Shown piece by piece: positions 35,908 to 48,520 of a stretch of 64,000 nucleotides of DNA. Below the pieces are notes generated by a model, which had not been told where the DNA came from, did no database searches, and saw nothing but the letters and a program-made list of their open reading frames with translations. Source of the stretch: Eimeria necatrix. Its lineage: Eukaryota; Apicomplexa; Conoidasida; Eucoccidiorida; Eimeriidae. The DNA is taken from assembly GCF_000499385.1 (NCBI RefSeq), contig NW_013651957.1, positions 26,103 through 90,102 on the forward strand, in the 5' to 3' direction. Within the stretch, counting starts at the first letter, position 1; every line of letters starts with the position of its first letter. A program made the position numbers and the translations under genes.

Positions 35908-38900
35908 ATGCCTCGTAGCCCACTGGGGGCCGAAGGGCCCCATGTGGGCGACACTGATAAAGGGGCCCCAACTGTCGCTTCGCAGAAGCAGGGTTTGCAA
36001 GATGCTTCATTGACAGCAATACTGTGGCCTCAAGATGCCGCTGCAAACAGTAATCTTTGTCTTATAGACCTTCAGGTGAGCATGCTACGGCTCCTGCTTC
36101 TGCAGCTAATATGGTTGGGTGGTTACTCTGATCAGGGCTGCACGCTGTCTTGCAAGCAGCAGTGATGCACTGCTAACAGCGAGGCTGTGTATCGAGGACG
36201 CCTGCATTCCTGGCTCCCTTGTGTTGCCGTTTTCTGCAGGGAGAGGCCCTTTTAGCTACTCAGGATCCAACTAAAGCTGCAGCCGACTTGCAGCCGCTGC
36301 AGGCACCTCCCGAAACAACAGCAAATGAAGGACAGCAGCAGGAATCGCCTGAGTGCGAGCTTTGGGGCATAGTACGCTGGCCTTCAGCTGCTGCTGCGTC
36401 GGCCGGCGACAGCGGACCCTGCTGCCTCTACGTGGGAGGAGATAGCGTACAGGGCAAGGTGGCCCCCTTTGTTTCTGCAGACGGCCCATGCACCCTTGCA
36501 GTCCTGCGGCGGGTGCGGCGTCCGCTCCTTTTAGACGTGTCTGGCTGCACGTACACAGTAGCAGAGGGGGAAGCTGCTGCTGCTGCTGCAGATGCGGCTT
36601 CCGCTGCAGATAAGGGTGCTGCTGCGCACATGGAAGCTTGGGAGTTCTATGGTGCAGTTGAGAACACCGTTTCCTTTTGCAGCGCTCCAGAACTGAACCC
36701 TTTCAAAGAGGCTTTTGCTGCTCAGGCCGCGCATGTGTCGCCTCTGCAGCAGCCACAGCAGCAGCCACAGCTGGGCCCCGTAGCAGCAGCTACTGCTGCT
36801 GCGGCTGCAGCCGCTGCAACAGCAGATGCAGCAGCACCAGGTGAAACCGATAGTGATGCTCTGTGGCTCGTAGCTGCCTCCCGGCAGCTGCCGCATATGC
36901 ACAACTCGTGGCAGCTGCTCAATCTGAGCAGTGAACTACGGAATGAACTGCAGTTGGGGCAAACACAGCGAGGGGCACAGCGAGTGCTGCTGCTGAAGGG
37001 CCGGCCTACCGCTTTCCCCATTCCACCCAGTGCTGCCCAAATGCGGGACGAAAGCAAAACACTTATTTGCAGCCGGAATAGCAGTTTTTCTGTCACGCAG
37101 AACACTATAGACGGGGAGGTGCTAATTTGCTGCAGGGAGGCAGCACCGCGCAGTGACGCAGAGAAGGACTGCATGCTCATTGATGACAAAAAAACCGACA
37201 AAGACAGCGACCAACGGAGCGGTACTCATGGTGTTGCAATTGTGGGCATCTGCAGGTCTGTGCTGCAGTTAGAGAAGTCACGGGGGCGGATTTACCAGGT
37301 GCAGCAGCTGCTGCAGTTGCCGGTGCAGCAACTGCTGGCTGCATACCCGAATTCAGTGCCACCGGCAGCCGTGGCTGCGGGCCGCTCAGTGCTTTCTTCG
37401 GCAGTGCTGCTGCAGCGAGTTCAAGCTTCCCCAGCGGAGATAGCCGCAGTTCTGCTGGGTGATGCAGGTTTGCCGTCATTGGGGCACTTCTACCAAACAG
37501 CAACTGCAGCATCCACCCCTGCAGCATCGCAAGGGGGAGGGCCGGTGAAAGTGGCAGAGCAGCAGAGCCATTGCCTGCAGCAACTTTTGCGGCAGCTTCC
37601 TAGTATGTGGGGTTCTCTTCCTGCTGTCACTTCACGTGCTATTCTCTACGACCCAGATGTGGGCGGCTATTTCGTGGTCTCTAACGCCATGGTGCGAAAG
37701 TGGCTGTTTCGTATTATGGACTGCTTGGCTTTAGGCAGCAGCAGTAGCAACAGCAGCAGCAGCGAATGGTTTAGTGTTGGGTGGGCCCTTGAGGCCATCA
37801 CGGACTGCGTGCAGAGGCACGGCGTGGCTGTGCCGGGGTTGCGCGTACAAGCCCACTCAGGAAGAACAGCAGCAGCAGCAGGCGACAGCACAACGGATAC
37901 AGATGAGAATTCGCCGCTGCTGACAGCAGGCTTGCTTTTGCAGCTTCTGAGACTTTTCTGTGACATGAGGCTCCCGCAGCTCTACTGCAGCAGCTATCCG
38001 ACAGCCTTGGGCGACAGTTGTCCTCCTCTTTCAACGGAATCCGCGGCAGCAGCAGCAGTCAATGTGAGCGGTGACCTAGTAGATTTGCTACATGGCTTGG
38101 AGAAGGTCCTCAGTGATGTAGCTGCTGCGGAGGAAACTAAGGCCGCAGTGAATCCCCTTAAACTGCATTTCTTGCTAGCAGCAGAGACAGCCGAACGTGT
38201 GGGGTTGCTGCTGCAGCTGAAACATGGTGTGACCTATACTTTGTCTGCTGCAGTCACTGCAGTAGAGGTAAAGAAATTCTGCGTAAATCTAGGAAAGCTG
38301 TGGCAGCAAGTGCCGGTCAGGATACTGCAGTGGGCAAAGGAACACATGCAGAATCGCATAGCTGCTCTGAGGTCGATTGCAGCAGCTGTCATTGCTGCTG
38401 AATGCCAGCAGCAGCAAAACCAGCAGGAAGCTGCAAACGAGCTGCTTTTCGCTGCAGCAAACCGAATACCGCTTCTAGCAATGTGGTTTCACTGGGAACA
38501 GCTGCAGCAAACGGCTAGCTTCCCTCTGTCAGCCCCATCTCTTCTGCGTTGCTGCACTTACGGATTTCCTGACTTACGCACCGACTTTTCGCTGCAGCGT
38601 GCACAGCAGCGTGCAATCCCCACGTGTCTTCTGTACGGCAACCGTCCGGCGCACGGCGAATCAGTTGGCCTCGAAACAGCAGCAGCAACAGCAAGGTTGA
38701 TGCATGCAGCAGCTGCATCCGTTGCATCAGCCGGCTCAGGGGGAAACACCAGCACCCGACAGTTTGCTGCGTTGTTACCAGGCGCAGAAGAAAGGCGGGC
38801 GTTCGTGCAAGGCATGCTGTTGTCCCCTCTCCGCGGCTTTTTCGTTGCAGTTGAAGGGCAGCTTCTGATGCTGCCAGCGGCAGAACTCCCGTTGACTTTG

Positions 38901-39307
38901 AGGGAGCGTCTTGTTGCTGCGTTTGCTACGAAGACCGTGTGGCGAGAAGAGGAGTTGCAGCCTTTCTTGAGCCTCTGCCGATCTGGCAAGGAGGAGAGAA
39001 ATGTATGCCATGGCACTCCGCAGTGGCAGTTTATTTGCACAACAGGTTTTAGCAAAGCTGCACAGGCTTGCCAGTATGCTGCAAGCTAGCAAGCTAGCTG
39101 CCCTTTTGCTTTCTACTTTGCTCTTGACCCTTGCTCTCCCTGGTGGCACTGCTTGTGCTTGCTTTTCAGGATCTTGCTGTGGAGCTAGGGGCTCCCCCGG
39201 CTGGCTACTGTTTTGTTCATCAAGGCGAACTATCTGCAGAAACAAAGGAGCAGGTGACCTCTTTCAGGTCCAGAAATGTCCCTCCAGCTTTCTGGGAATT
39301 GGATTAA
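35908..39307 (+). CDS. DCC1: DCC1-like (DSCC1) cohesion / alternative clamp-loader subunit, 1,022 aa
   Basis: Exons 35908-36075, 36240-39002 and 39170-39307 (168+2763+138 nt, all phase 0; stop TAA). The first ATG of the open frame is at 35908. Similarity to DCC1 is by pattern. In the N-terminal half, SWQLLNLSSELRNEL leads to VLLLKGRPTAF and an LICSRNSSFSV beta-hairpin, as in the DCC1 beta domain. Near the C-terminus MLLSPLRGFFVAVEGQLLM and LTLRERLVAAFA, followed by VWREEELQPFLSLC, match the conserved final winged-helix part (hydrophobic ELP..ERF..LF......W....I.PY...L in DCC1). DCC1 binds CTF8 and CTF18 in the RFC-like complex that loads or unloads PCNA and supports sister-chromatid cohesion and checkpoint signalling. 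Typical DCC1 is about 400 aa; this one is swollen by Ala/Gln/Ser inserts. The last exon (DLAVELGAPPAGYCFVHQG) follows an ordinary CAG acceptor. Other helical proteins cannot be excluded. Confidence 0.68.
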
Positions 39308-41756
39308 TGCAGCTTCTGGCTCACGGCGCGCAGCAATGTACGAAAAGAACAGCAGAGTTCTGCTGCAGTAGTGCCAGCAGTCATGACACAATGGTGGCAC
39401 TCTGGCCCAGTGACAGGTGCAGTGGGTCCTGCACGTGAGCTGCACCCACTGCTTCCCGTTGCTGCGGTTGCTGCTTACGATTTCCCAGTCTAGCGGGTTT
39501 GCAGTTTTGATGTCCAGGTATCCCGCTTTTTCCCATGGCTTGCTACACAGGTAGCGGCAAAATCTCCGGTCTTAGGGCTTGCTAGCTAGTTAGCTAGCAA
39601 GACATTGACCAAGCTAGAAAGTCAGCTAGCTATTTCTGTACGAAGCGAACGAACTCAAGATAAAAGCTGGTTTGGTTTGTACTTATGGCTACTCTACACC
39701 TGGCGAAGTGGCTCGTGCCCTACTGCGCCGGCAGGAAATCAGCGTAGCTGCTGCTGTTGCCACCAACTCCCGCCGCATTTTGTGCTCGAAGCGGTGTGTT
39801 GCACCACATTTTGGGAGCTTCAAAGTTCTTGTCTTTTTCTCCCAAGATGTTGGAGTGGCGACTGCACGGTTAGCTAGATATGAAGCGTGCCAGGTGGACA
39901 CGATGCGTCGGTTCATCAGTGGCGGTAGAGCTGTTTCTGTTGCAACGAATAGGGGCTTGCATACATAGTTGCTTGCAAGCGTTTGTTGTGGTGACCCGAC
40001 AGCAGACAGCACCTCATGGTTTCGGTCTCTGCGGAAGCGCGGTACAGGGTTCCTTGTTCTTTGAAAGCACTCTTGCTTGGCAGTAACTGGCCAGTTACTT
40101 GCCAGAGCGGCGACCTAATGGCTGCTTAGTTCAAGCTAGTTCAATAGCAGTAGTAAACCACGGGGAAGCCTGCCTTGCCACTTGCCCGAGCTTATGGCTA
40201 GATCTGTGGGGCAGCCCGCGTGCTCTTGGGGCACCATACTCGCACTTTAAACGGGATTCCAGTGACTATGCGGTTACTGTGATGCATCTCGGCCACCTCA
40301 AATATGGTTTTTAGAGTGTTGTTTCGTGAAGCTGTGCGTGCACACCCTTCGCATCGCTCCCCATAGCAACAGTGGCTCATGTAACAGATTCGCAGCAGGC
40401 GGCTAGCAAACAGCGAAATGGCCAGTGGTTCGCACATCCAGCAGGCAACGATGTCAAATTTTTTGTGCTTTACCATGTTACTCTAAGCAGCCCACAAAGT
40501 TTCTCAAGGAAGCCCGTTGCTGCTCTCTTGCATATTAATTAGCAGTCTCTGCTCCCGCTGCCCGACTGCCTAGTGTGTACGCCTATCAGTGGTGCGGGGG
40601 CCAGTTTTTGCGTATTTGCTTGTTTATCGTTGAGTCGTGTATAGAAAATAAGTATAAATTCGGGGCTCAAATGGGACAAGGGGACGCAATAGGGATCCGA
40701 CGCGCATCAGTGGCCACACGCGTTGTAGCGTGTACTGCTGCTCTGCTACTGCTGCTCTGCTGCTGTTCCTGCTGCTGTTGGGGAACTACCTAGCACTGCT
40801 TGTCTGCTTGTGTTGAGCTTCCGTCCTAAAGCAATTCTTTATTCTTTATAAAGGTGTACTTTTCTCAAACAAAACGGAAAGAAATGGCCCAGCCCCAGCT
40901 TTTATGCTTCGTCCTAGATCCCCTGGACTGCAGCAGCAACAGCTGCAGCCACAGCGGCAGCAGCAGCAACAGTAGGGCCTTGTTCTAGCCATTCGTGCTG
41001 CGCCGAGTTCGTTATACTTTTAGGAGTCCTGAAAGTATATACGTCAAAACGCATCAAACAGAAGAGATAGCAGAGGTTGCAGAGACCCACGGAAGACGTT
41101 CCGGCCTGTGGACACTGCTGGCGAGCGCTCGAGCCACCATTAGGACCAGAGGCCACCGCCGCAGCAGCTGCAGAAACGCCGACTGCATGCACGAGAAAGC
41201 GACAAGACGTTTGCGAGATATTAATGGGCTCATGAAGTAGGCACCAGAGAGGCAACGGGAGCACCTACGGCAGCAGGAGCCCCGGCAGCCTGAATAACAG
41301 CTGTAGCCGTGTGCACCAGCCATGCCCGCGATGAGGAGCTGCGTACAGTGGGCGGCCTCGGCAGCAAACCAGTAGTAGCAGCAGTGGCGGAATCAAAGGC
41401 AACAGGTTTTGTGCGCAGCTGCCAGTGGAAGGCACTCAAAGCCAGTCTGACGAATCGGTAGCAGCAGCGGCAGCGGCAGGACCAGCAGAAACAGCAGCGG
41501 AAGAAGCCACAACTGCAGTGCCTCAATGCATCGACACCCCCTTGCCTAGCCCGCTGCAGCTACACACAGGAGAGTGGCACACACCCACCGGCAGCACTAG
41601 AGCCTTCCCAGGCCTAGTTTGAGTGGGCGGAGCGCCATAGTGCCTGTTTGCCAGTTTCGGCCTGCAGTGGCATAACGAGATTATCGATAACGGCGCCACA
41701 AGAAGCTGTCGTAGCTGGGCAAGCAGCCTTAGGGACGAAGAAGAGCCACCCACAAA
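39308..41756. other. Intergenic, TAGC-palindrome rich
   Basis: No firm gene. The first kilobase holds many CTAGC/GCTAG words, including a perfect 11-bp-arm hairpin at 39578-39601 (CTTGCTAGCTA, GT loop, inverse copy). Between about 40914 and 41526 the minus strand is Ala-rich and open in several frames (AAVGAPVASLVPTS and WLEQGPTVAAAAA), which may be a small unresolved minus-strand gene or repeat noise. The rest holds nothing I can support. Confidence 0.4.
39578..39601. repeat. Perfect TAGC hairpin
   Basis: Arms of 11 bp (CTTGCTAGCTA and its reverse complement) are separated by GT. Further GCTAGC words occur at 39088-39108, 39615-39632, 42338-42345 and 42428-42463. Confidence 0.8.
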
Positions 41757-44700
41757 ATGAGTAGCCAGAGCTCCTCGTTCAGTCTGCCTAGAGATGCTAG
41801 GCGAGACGTGGGAGCGGCATCCCCGCAGCAGCAACACCGGAGATCCCATGGGCAGCAGCAGCAGCAGAAGCAGCGAGGGGACAGCCACATGTCCATCCCG
41901 CCTCTGATGCGCAATGGTAGCAGCCACAGCAGCAACCCCAGCAGCGGCAGCGGCCTGCCTTTGTACACGGACGTGGTAATTGTAGGGGCTGGCCCTGCGG
42001 GTTTGACTCTTGCCTTGTCTTTGGCACTCCAAGGCGTATCCTTTGTCATTGTCGATGCAGCCCCATGCACTCCCCAGGAGAGCCGTTCGCTGACGGTGCA
42101 TGCGCGGACTTTAGAGATTCTCGAGGTGTGTGGCTGCTGCTTTGGTCTAGTGAGATATTGCTGTGGCCAGCGTAATTGTGTTCCCCAGCAGCAGCTTCTG
42201 AAAGTAGTTGCTTTCTACTGCGCCTCTGAAAAGAGTAGCCTTCTCAGTGCGGGCGCTGCCACCCTGTATGAAATCTCCTCCATGAATGCTTGCAAACCAG
42301 TGGCTAGCCACTCTGCTTTATACGTAGCAGGGCAGATAGCTAGCTAGCACGCGTGCCGTGCATGCATGCACGTTGCAGATCCCTGAGGCGTCTCTTTACT
42401 AGATGGAATCACAGCCAGAAGACCAAGCAGCTAGCTGGGTAGCTTCTTGCTGGCTAGCTAGGCACGAAAGAAGGCACTCTGACACGTGTTTGGATTTAGT
42501 GTGTGTGCACGCCCGTCATTAGGACCTCGGAGTTGCGGGAAGTTTCTTGACATTGGGCCTTCTTTGCCGCGCGTTCGAGTTGTGGGTGAGCGGGCGCAAG
42601 AGCCTCTCAGTGCCCCTAAGAGACACAGAAACGGCTGCTGCGCCCGTGCGGGTTCCCACCTTGAAGGCTCTCGCCTCTTTGGCTGGCAGCTTAACTGCTT
42701 CTTCAGATGCCCCGGAAGTCAACGCAGCCTGCAGCAGCGGAAGCCCCTTTCCGTTCGCCCTCATCCTGCCACAGGCCACCACCTGCCAGATCCTGGAGAG
42801 AAGGCTCAACCAACTGGGACATGAGGTCCGCTGCTGGTGATGCTCATGCTGCTGCTGCATAGCGTTGCAGCTGCTTTTTTCCAGATTGCCGCTGAGTTGC
42901 TGCTGCTGCGCACGGTGGGCTTTTGGGTATTTTACTTGGAGATCTGTTGGGTTCCTGCAGCCTTCTGTTGCCTTTTGAGATTTTCTTCTGTAGGCACGGG
43001 TCGCTCGTTGTTATTGCATTGTCACTGCTCGTGTTTTCGCCATCTTCTGCAGGTCCACCGACCTGTTGCCGTGTGGCAAATTCAAGGATTCGATGCAGAC
43101 GAACCTAGCGCGTTCCCTGTTGACCAGCGTACACAGCAACAGCAGCAACAACAGCAGCAAAAACAGCGACAGCAACGGAGCACAGAATCGACCTTGACTA
43201 CGCAGGAGGATTCCGATCAGAGTTCCTTCCGCTCTCCTCATGAGGTTGCAGACGAACCGCAGGTGATAGCGGGTGCAGAACAGCGGCAGGTGCACAGACA
43301 GGAGCAACAGCCGCAACAGGAGCAGCAACAGCAGGAAGAATCTTTCTTCCCGGCCTTTACAGCTGGTGGGCACGCTTCACGGAGGGACAGCTCCAACAGC
43401 CAGTTGGGGTACCCGGTGTCTGTACACTTCGGCCACTATGTCCCACGCAATGGATCGTCATCCTTCTCAGCAACGACACCAGCATCCGTGGATGAGCCAC
43501 CCGTGAGATTTGGCGTGGTGTGCTGCCGATACGTCGTGGGCTGCGACGGGCCAAGGTCTGCTGTTCGCAAGGCAGGGGGCATCTCGTTTGAACAGCGGAC
43601 CAACCCTAGGTCTTTCATAGTGGCAGACTTGCAGCTTTCGCCTACACTGATGTCAGCTTGCAGCTCTACGGTATCTCCTGCACAATCTCCTGTGCTGGGT
43701 GCGTCTTCCTCCCCCACTCGGACCCCTCCAGAGTCACCTCGAGGGGAGTTCAATGGCAACCCCACGCAGGCCTTCGCAGCCAGCCCTTTCCAACTGGCAA
43801 ACCGGCATCAGCAAGGGGAGGATGATGTCCCACTGACACTGTCCTCTTGGGAGCAGCAACAACAGCAACAAGAAGCGAGCAGCTGCCAGCTTCTGGGCTG
43901 CGGGGGCCTCGGAGTTCCTGTCGATGGTTTATGGGGTGAAGGGCTCCTCTCTGGCTTGGGAAAAAGACTGCATGCAGCAGCTGCTGCCGCTCTGGAGCCA
44001 GGAGAGGCAGAGAGGGCTCGGCTGATGGCCTCAGGAAGACGAACTGCTGCAGGGGATGCGGTGGAGATACACCTGACCTCAAAGGGATTTGCTGCGTGTA
44101 TTCCAATGCTGAAGACTGCATCAGCGTCAGCCGTGGCCCAGGCTACAGATTTTGGGAGCCGCAAGAGCGGCAGTTACGGCGGCAGTAGAAGCTTTAGGCA
44201 GCAGCAGTTGTTGATGCACCGGCGCAGTACAAGACCCGCGGACACATCAGCATTCCGATGGAGGGTCGTTACTGAAAAGATCCCATCAATGACCGCTCTT
44301 GCCCCTAGCCATGCGATGTCGTTCACCGACTCTGCTGTCGCCCCTGCTGCTGCTGCTGCTGCGACTGCTGCTGCTGTGGCTGGGGAGAACGACACCCGGA
44401 GACAGGAGTCGCAAGCTGAGACACGCGAGGAGCTCCTGCAGCAGGTTGAGCGGGTACGTATCAGAAAGTAGCTACAGCAAGTAGGAACAGCAGCAGCGGA
44501 TCACACATTAGCAGCAAATCAAGTCCTTCGCCGTCAGTAGCAAGTACATCAGAGCCCTGACTCCTGCTGATTGCAGCCCGCGCAGCGAAACATTTTCAAT
44601 GCCAAGATTGTCTAGTTTTCTGGCATATGTAACTTCCTACTAGCTGCTGCTATTGATCCTACGAATGTTCAGATATTCGTGGGCTGCCGAGTGACGGAGG

Positions 44701-47700
44701 TTTACTGGTCCGCAGTGTACAAGTCAGCGGTTCGAATGGCTTCTGTGCTGCGTCGCAAACGGTTGCTGCTAGCCGGAGATGCGGCGCATGTTCACCCTTC
44801 AATATTGGGACAAGGAATGAATCTAGGAATGCAGGTTAGTGAATTTCTGGCTGTCCTGCCCGTTAGGTTTGGTTTGGCTTCATCTGTTTTCGGTGGTTTT
44901 TGCTGCATAGTCGTGTGTGCTTTGTCTCCCTGCCGTTTTATTCAAGGTTTTGAGTGCTTTCGATTATTTACACACGCTTTTGCACTTGGTTTTTTGGGGG
45001 ACTTCGTGTGGGGCTTCCATGGGAGTTGTGCCACGCACGCTTAAGCTGTCTTGCTTGTAGTGGCAGCCCTATCGATTTCGTCTCGCTGTAACTTCCCGCT
45101 ACCCTTTTGACATTTTTTCGAAGGCCTTTGTGGCATCAGAGAACAGTCTGTAGAATATAGACAAGAAACAACACAACAGCGCCAAAGATGTTGAATTCAG
45201 AACAAATTTGCGGTTTGCTAATTCAGTGCAAAGGAAAAGTGCATGAGCTCTCGTATTCATGGGATCTACACACACGCACAGAATTACTGGCGTATGCATG
45301 TTTTTAGCGATGTATATTAGTTGATGCTTTGCACTGTTTATTTGCCAGCGGTCACATAAGAGTACACCTTGAATCGGGCGGAGCAAGGGCAGTAAGCAAA
45401 TGTACATGCGTCTTTGCTACTGCAGAATGCTTACAATCTGGGGTGGAAGTTAGCCCGCGTTCTTCGCCATGGTGCTTCTCCGCAGCTGCTGGACTCCTAC
45501 TCGGAAGAAGCGAAACAAGCAGCAGGTATGTAGCTCCTGCGGCCAGCCATTTTTTGAGTTATTCCTGCAGCAGTAGCACCAGCAACAACCACCAGCAGAT
45601 TTGCGGACAGAAAGGTGATGGAGAAATTAAGCAAGCTCACAAAAATGAGGAGGCAAACCCCACTGTGCCTCTGCACACGATCCAATTATTCAAGTAGAGG
45701 CACGCACTGTAGCCAAAATTGACTGCTGCCTCTTGCTGCTGCCGAAGGGACAGTGTAATGATTATCACAGGGTACAATACCTAGGCGTGGCGGCTTGTGC
45801 TGTCATGTTTCTAGTTCTTCTGTTGTCGCGATTTTGGTTACAGAGCAAGTCGTGGGGCTATCCGACCGTTTTTTCCAGTCTGTTCTTTCGGCCAACGGCT
45901 CCGGCGGTGAGACGCAGCCAAGGTCTTTTCTTGCTGCCAGTTCTGTACACAGACTTTTCAGGTTACGTATTCGTTTCATTCTTGCATAGCTGCGTCATTG
46001 TATTTTACAGTATTTATTCTTTTTGAACTGTGCAAGCATCACGGCTGTTGCTTGCTTTGCAAAGGCTATGCGATTTTGGCGCCACTGCTCACCCCCCATC
46101 CATGTATTTTGCGCTTTTCTTGTTCATATTATTGTTTCAGGACTTCTTTCCAGGCTTTTACTGCGCATGGGGGCTGCCGTTGCGTCTCACTTGCCGAGCG
46201 CTGCGAGGAGCTTCGGGCAGACGCTGTTGATGACTCGCATTTCTTACCCGCAACCGAGGCAAGTCAAACAGGGCATGCCTTACATCTGCGCTGTCAAATA
46301 GCTCAACTTACAAGCCACAGAGCAATTAACCAGGTGGTGCAGTTGTAGAAAATACGCTTGAATTCACTATGCTACATTTCGGTAGAAGGGACTTGCTAGC
46401 AGCTTCTCATTCAGGAAGATGCAATGCAGCTGAATAGGCTCTTAAAAGTCATGCGCTGTGTGCTGGACGCAAGTTTGGTGGATTTCTTGTTGACATTGTT
46501 TCGCAGTATTGCTTTGGGGAACGGCGATTCGTCTTTCATATCGGGACTGAAGCCTGGCTGCAGAGCCCCTGACTGCCTCGTCAAAGTTGCTCGGGTGAGC
46601 AGCGCGGTGCTTTACACGCTTTTGATATCCACGTGCATCTAGTGTTTCGTGTTATACACTGTTGCTGATGCGGAAGCCTGACACTTGCTACCGATCCCTG
46701 GCTTGCAAGTAGCACTTCAGGCGGCAGCTTTAGCAGGAATGGATCCCGTAGGGGACGCATGGTTTTATGTGTTTATTCGTGTGAAATAGTTTTCTGCTCA
46801 GCTGCGTTGTTGTTGTGTCATCGCAGTTCCCGAAGATGCATCCTCCAGATGTGGCAGACCCCGTGGCTGGTTACCTTTTCGAGCTGTTGGGCAAAGGTCG
46901 CCATCTGTTGCTGCTCCATATAATGCTTCTGCCTCCAGGAGCCAGAAAGCAAAACATATTCGGATGTGAAATAGCGGGAGCTCCCCTTGTCTGTGAGTCG
47001 CTAGCTCTCCTACGTTGAATGACGCTCGTGCTCGTGCCGTGTTGTTGATGTCGCAGTTGCCGATGCTGCTGCTATAGTGCGCCCTTCTGATGCCACTGTG
47101 TGTTATGGAATTTTTGCCTTGGCTTTGAGGTGGGCATTGGGCGCATTGGGATGTCTTGATAGCAGGTTGCTTGTCGTAGTCACTGCGGGGCCTGTCGCTG
47201 TTACTGCAGCGTGTGCAGATATATCGTCACGCATACCTGTGCAAGTGTATGTATGGTCTTACACTTTATGTGTGTATAGTGTCGCATATTGGTACTAAAA
47301 GTGTGCATGCTCGACTGTGCGTTAACATATTTAGCTGCAGAACACATATATACAACCACGCAAATGCCTCCGGCGGCGGTTTTCGTTTTCCCGTGAATCG
47401 GTGAAAGCATAATCACAGTTGAACAATCTATCATTTTGAGCGCTTTTGCTGCTATAATTGCTGCTACTGATACGCTTCAGCACGGTACAACAATGAGGCA
47501 GTAAGCACTCTGGCGCGACTTTGTCAGCTGGCAGTTCTGGCTGCAGCCAAGGGTGCTTCATCTGCGGCTCCATCTCCAGTATGTAAAGACCTCAACTCTT
47601 CGCGTTCCGGGTCATTTAATGTCTCTGCAGCAGCAGCGCAGAGCCTCCACGCTCCGTTTTCAGCAGCAGACTTCGTAGACTTCCCTGCCGGCCTCGAAAC

Positions 47701-48520
47701 GGGTCTTGGCAGCAGCAGCTGGCGCAGGGGAGCAGGAAGCAGCGATTCAGAGACAGACGATGACAATGCATATGAGGACGGATTTTATGGAGCTGACAGT
47801 GGCAGAGATACCTCAATGGGCACTGCTAACAGTAGGCCCCTGAGTTCAAGGCGTGGTCTCGAGACACCAATGGCAGCTGCTGCTGCGGCTGAAGCGTCCG
47901 CTGAGGGTGGTGCTCCTGTTGGAGGCAGAGTCCTGCGACGCCACACGGAGTGCCCCACAGCGAGCGGTGCCTCAGCCGCAGCTACGGAGAGACAGCTGTG
48001 GGCTTCGGATTTGCGCGTTGTGTGGTGTTTCCACGGGCCCACAGCTGCTGTGCACACAACCGCCACATCAACCAGCATCACTTCAGAGATTGTGCGGGGC
48101 AACTCGCGCTGCATTCCTCCTGCCAAAAGTCGTTCGCTTCTCCAGCAGCAACAGCAGCAGGCTCGGCTTCCTTCAGGATCGCCGGTTGCGGCGGCAGCGG
48201 CATCCAACGCAAAGATCGAAGTGGAAGAGTGTCACCTTGTGGAGCGACCGCTGTTGCAACTCCTGCCACCTGCTTTGCTGCAGCAGATGCAGCAGGCGAG
48301 CAGCGGCAGCAAAGGCAGTGGAGGGTTCATCCTCATAGACTTCCTCAGTGATCTACAGAGCAAATTTGGTTTATCTCTAGCTGACCCGCACGCCTCTGAC
48401 GGTGCTGAGGCCAGCTGCGGCTTCTGCCTCATCAGGCCAGATGGATATTTGGCGCATTGTGGGAAAGTTGGGGACACGAAGGCTGCCAGGGGCCTCCTCG
48501 ACTACCTTATCAGGTTCTAG
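41757..48520 (+). CDS. FAD-dependent aromatic-ring monooxygenase, 1,321 aa, 11 exons
   Basis: Exons: 41757-42125, 42523-42825, 43053-44453, 44673-44834, 45426-45525, 45844-45906, 46141-46258, 46507-46594, 46827-46992, 47057-47212, 47481-48520 (3,966 nt; stop TAG). Intron 7 has a GC donor; the end of exon 10 is tentative. Motifs of the FAD_binding_3 (phenol/PHBH-type hydroxylase) family occur in order: VVIVGAGPAGLTLALSLAL (GxGxxG, after an 80-residue low-complexity leader), SRSLTVHARTLEILE, FPFALILPQATTCQILERRL, YVVGCDGPRSAVRKAGGI (DG motif) and LLAGDAAHVHPSILGQGMN (GD motif), followed directly by NAYNLGWKLARVL. The C-terminal thioredoxin-like part is read from GLKPGCRAPDC, YLFELLGKGRHLLLL and LIRPDGYLAHCGKV. 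The enzyme should use NAD(P)H and O2 to hydroxylate an aromatic or quinone substrate, which is unknown here. Relatives are 550-650 aa; the excess is Gln/Ala/Ser inserts, mainly in exons 3 and 11. Confidence 0.9.
46259..46506 (+). other. GC-AG intron in the monooxygenase gene
   Basis: Exon 7 ends CAACCGAG and the intron starts GCAAGT; it ends TTCGCAG. Only the GC donor leaves the phase (2) that lets exon 8 read SIALGNGDSSFISGLKPG. The GT three bases later puts exon 8 in a frame that stops after about 20 codons. A second copy of AG|GCAAGT in one window supports the first. Confidence 0.82.

Noticed and set aside
41523..42101. 192-codon minus-strand ORF over the monooxygenase start
   Set aside because: It overlaps the Rossmann-fold exon, whose motif is unambiguous on the plus strand.
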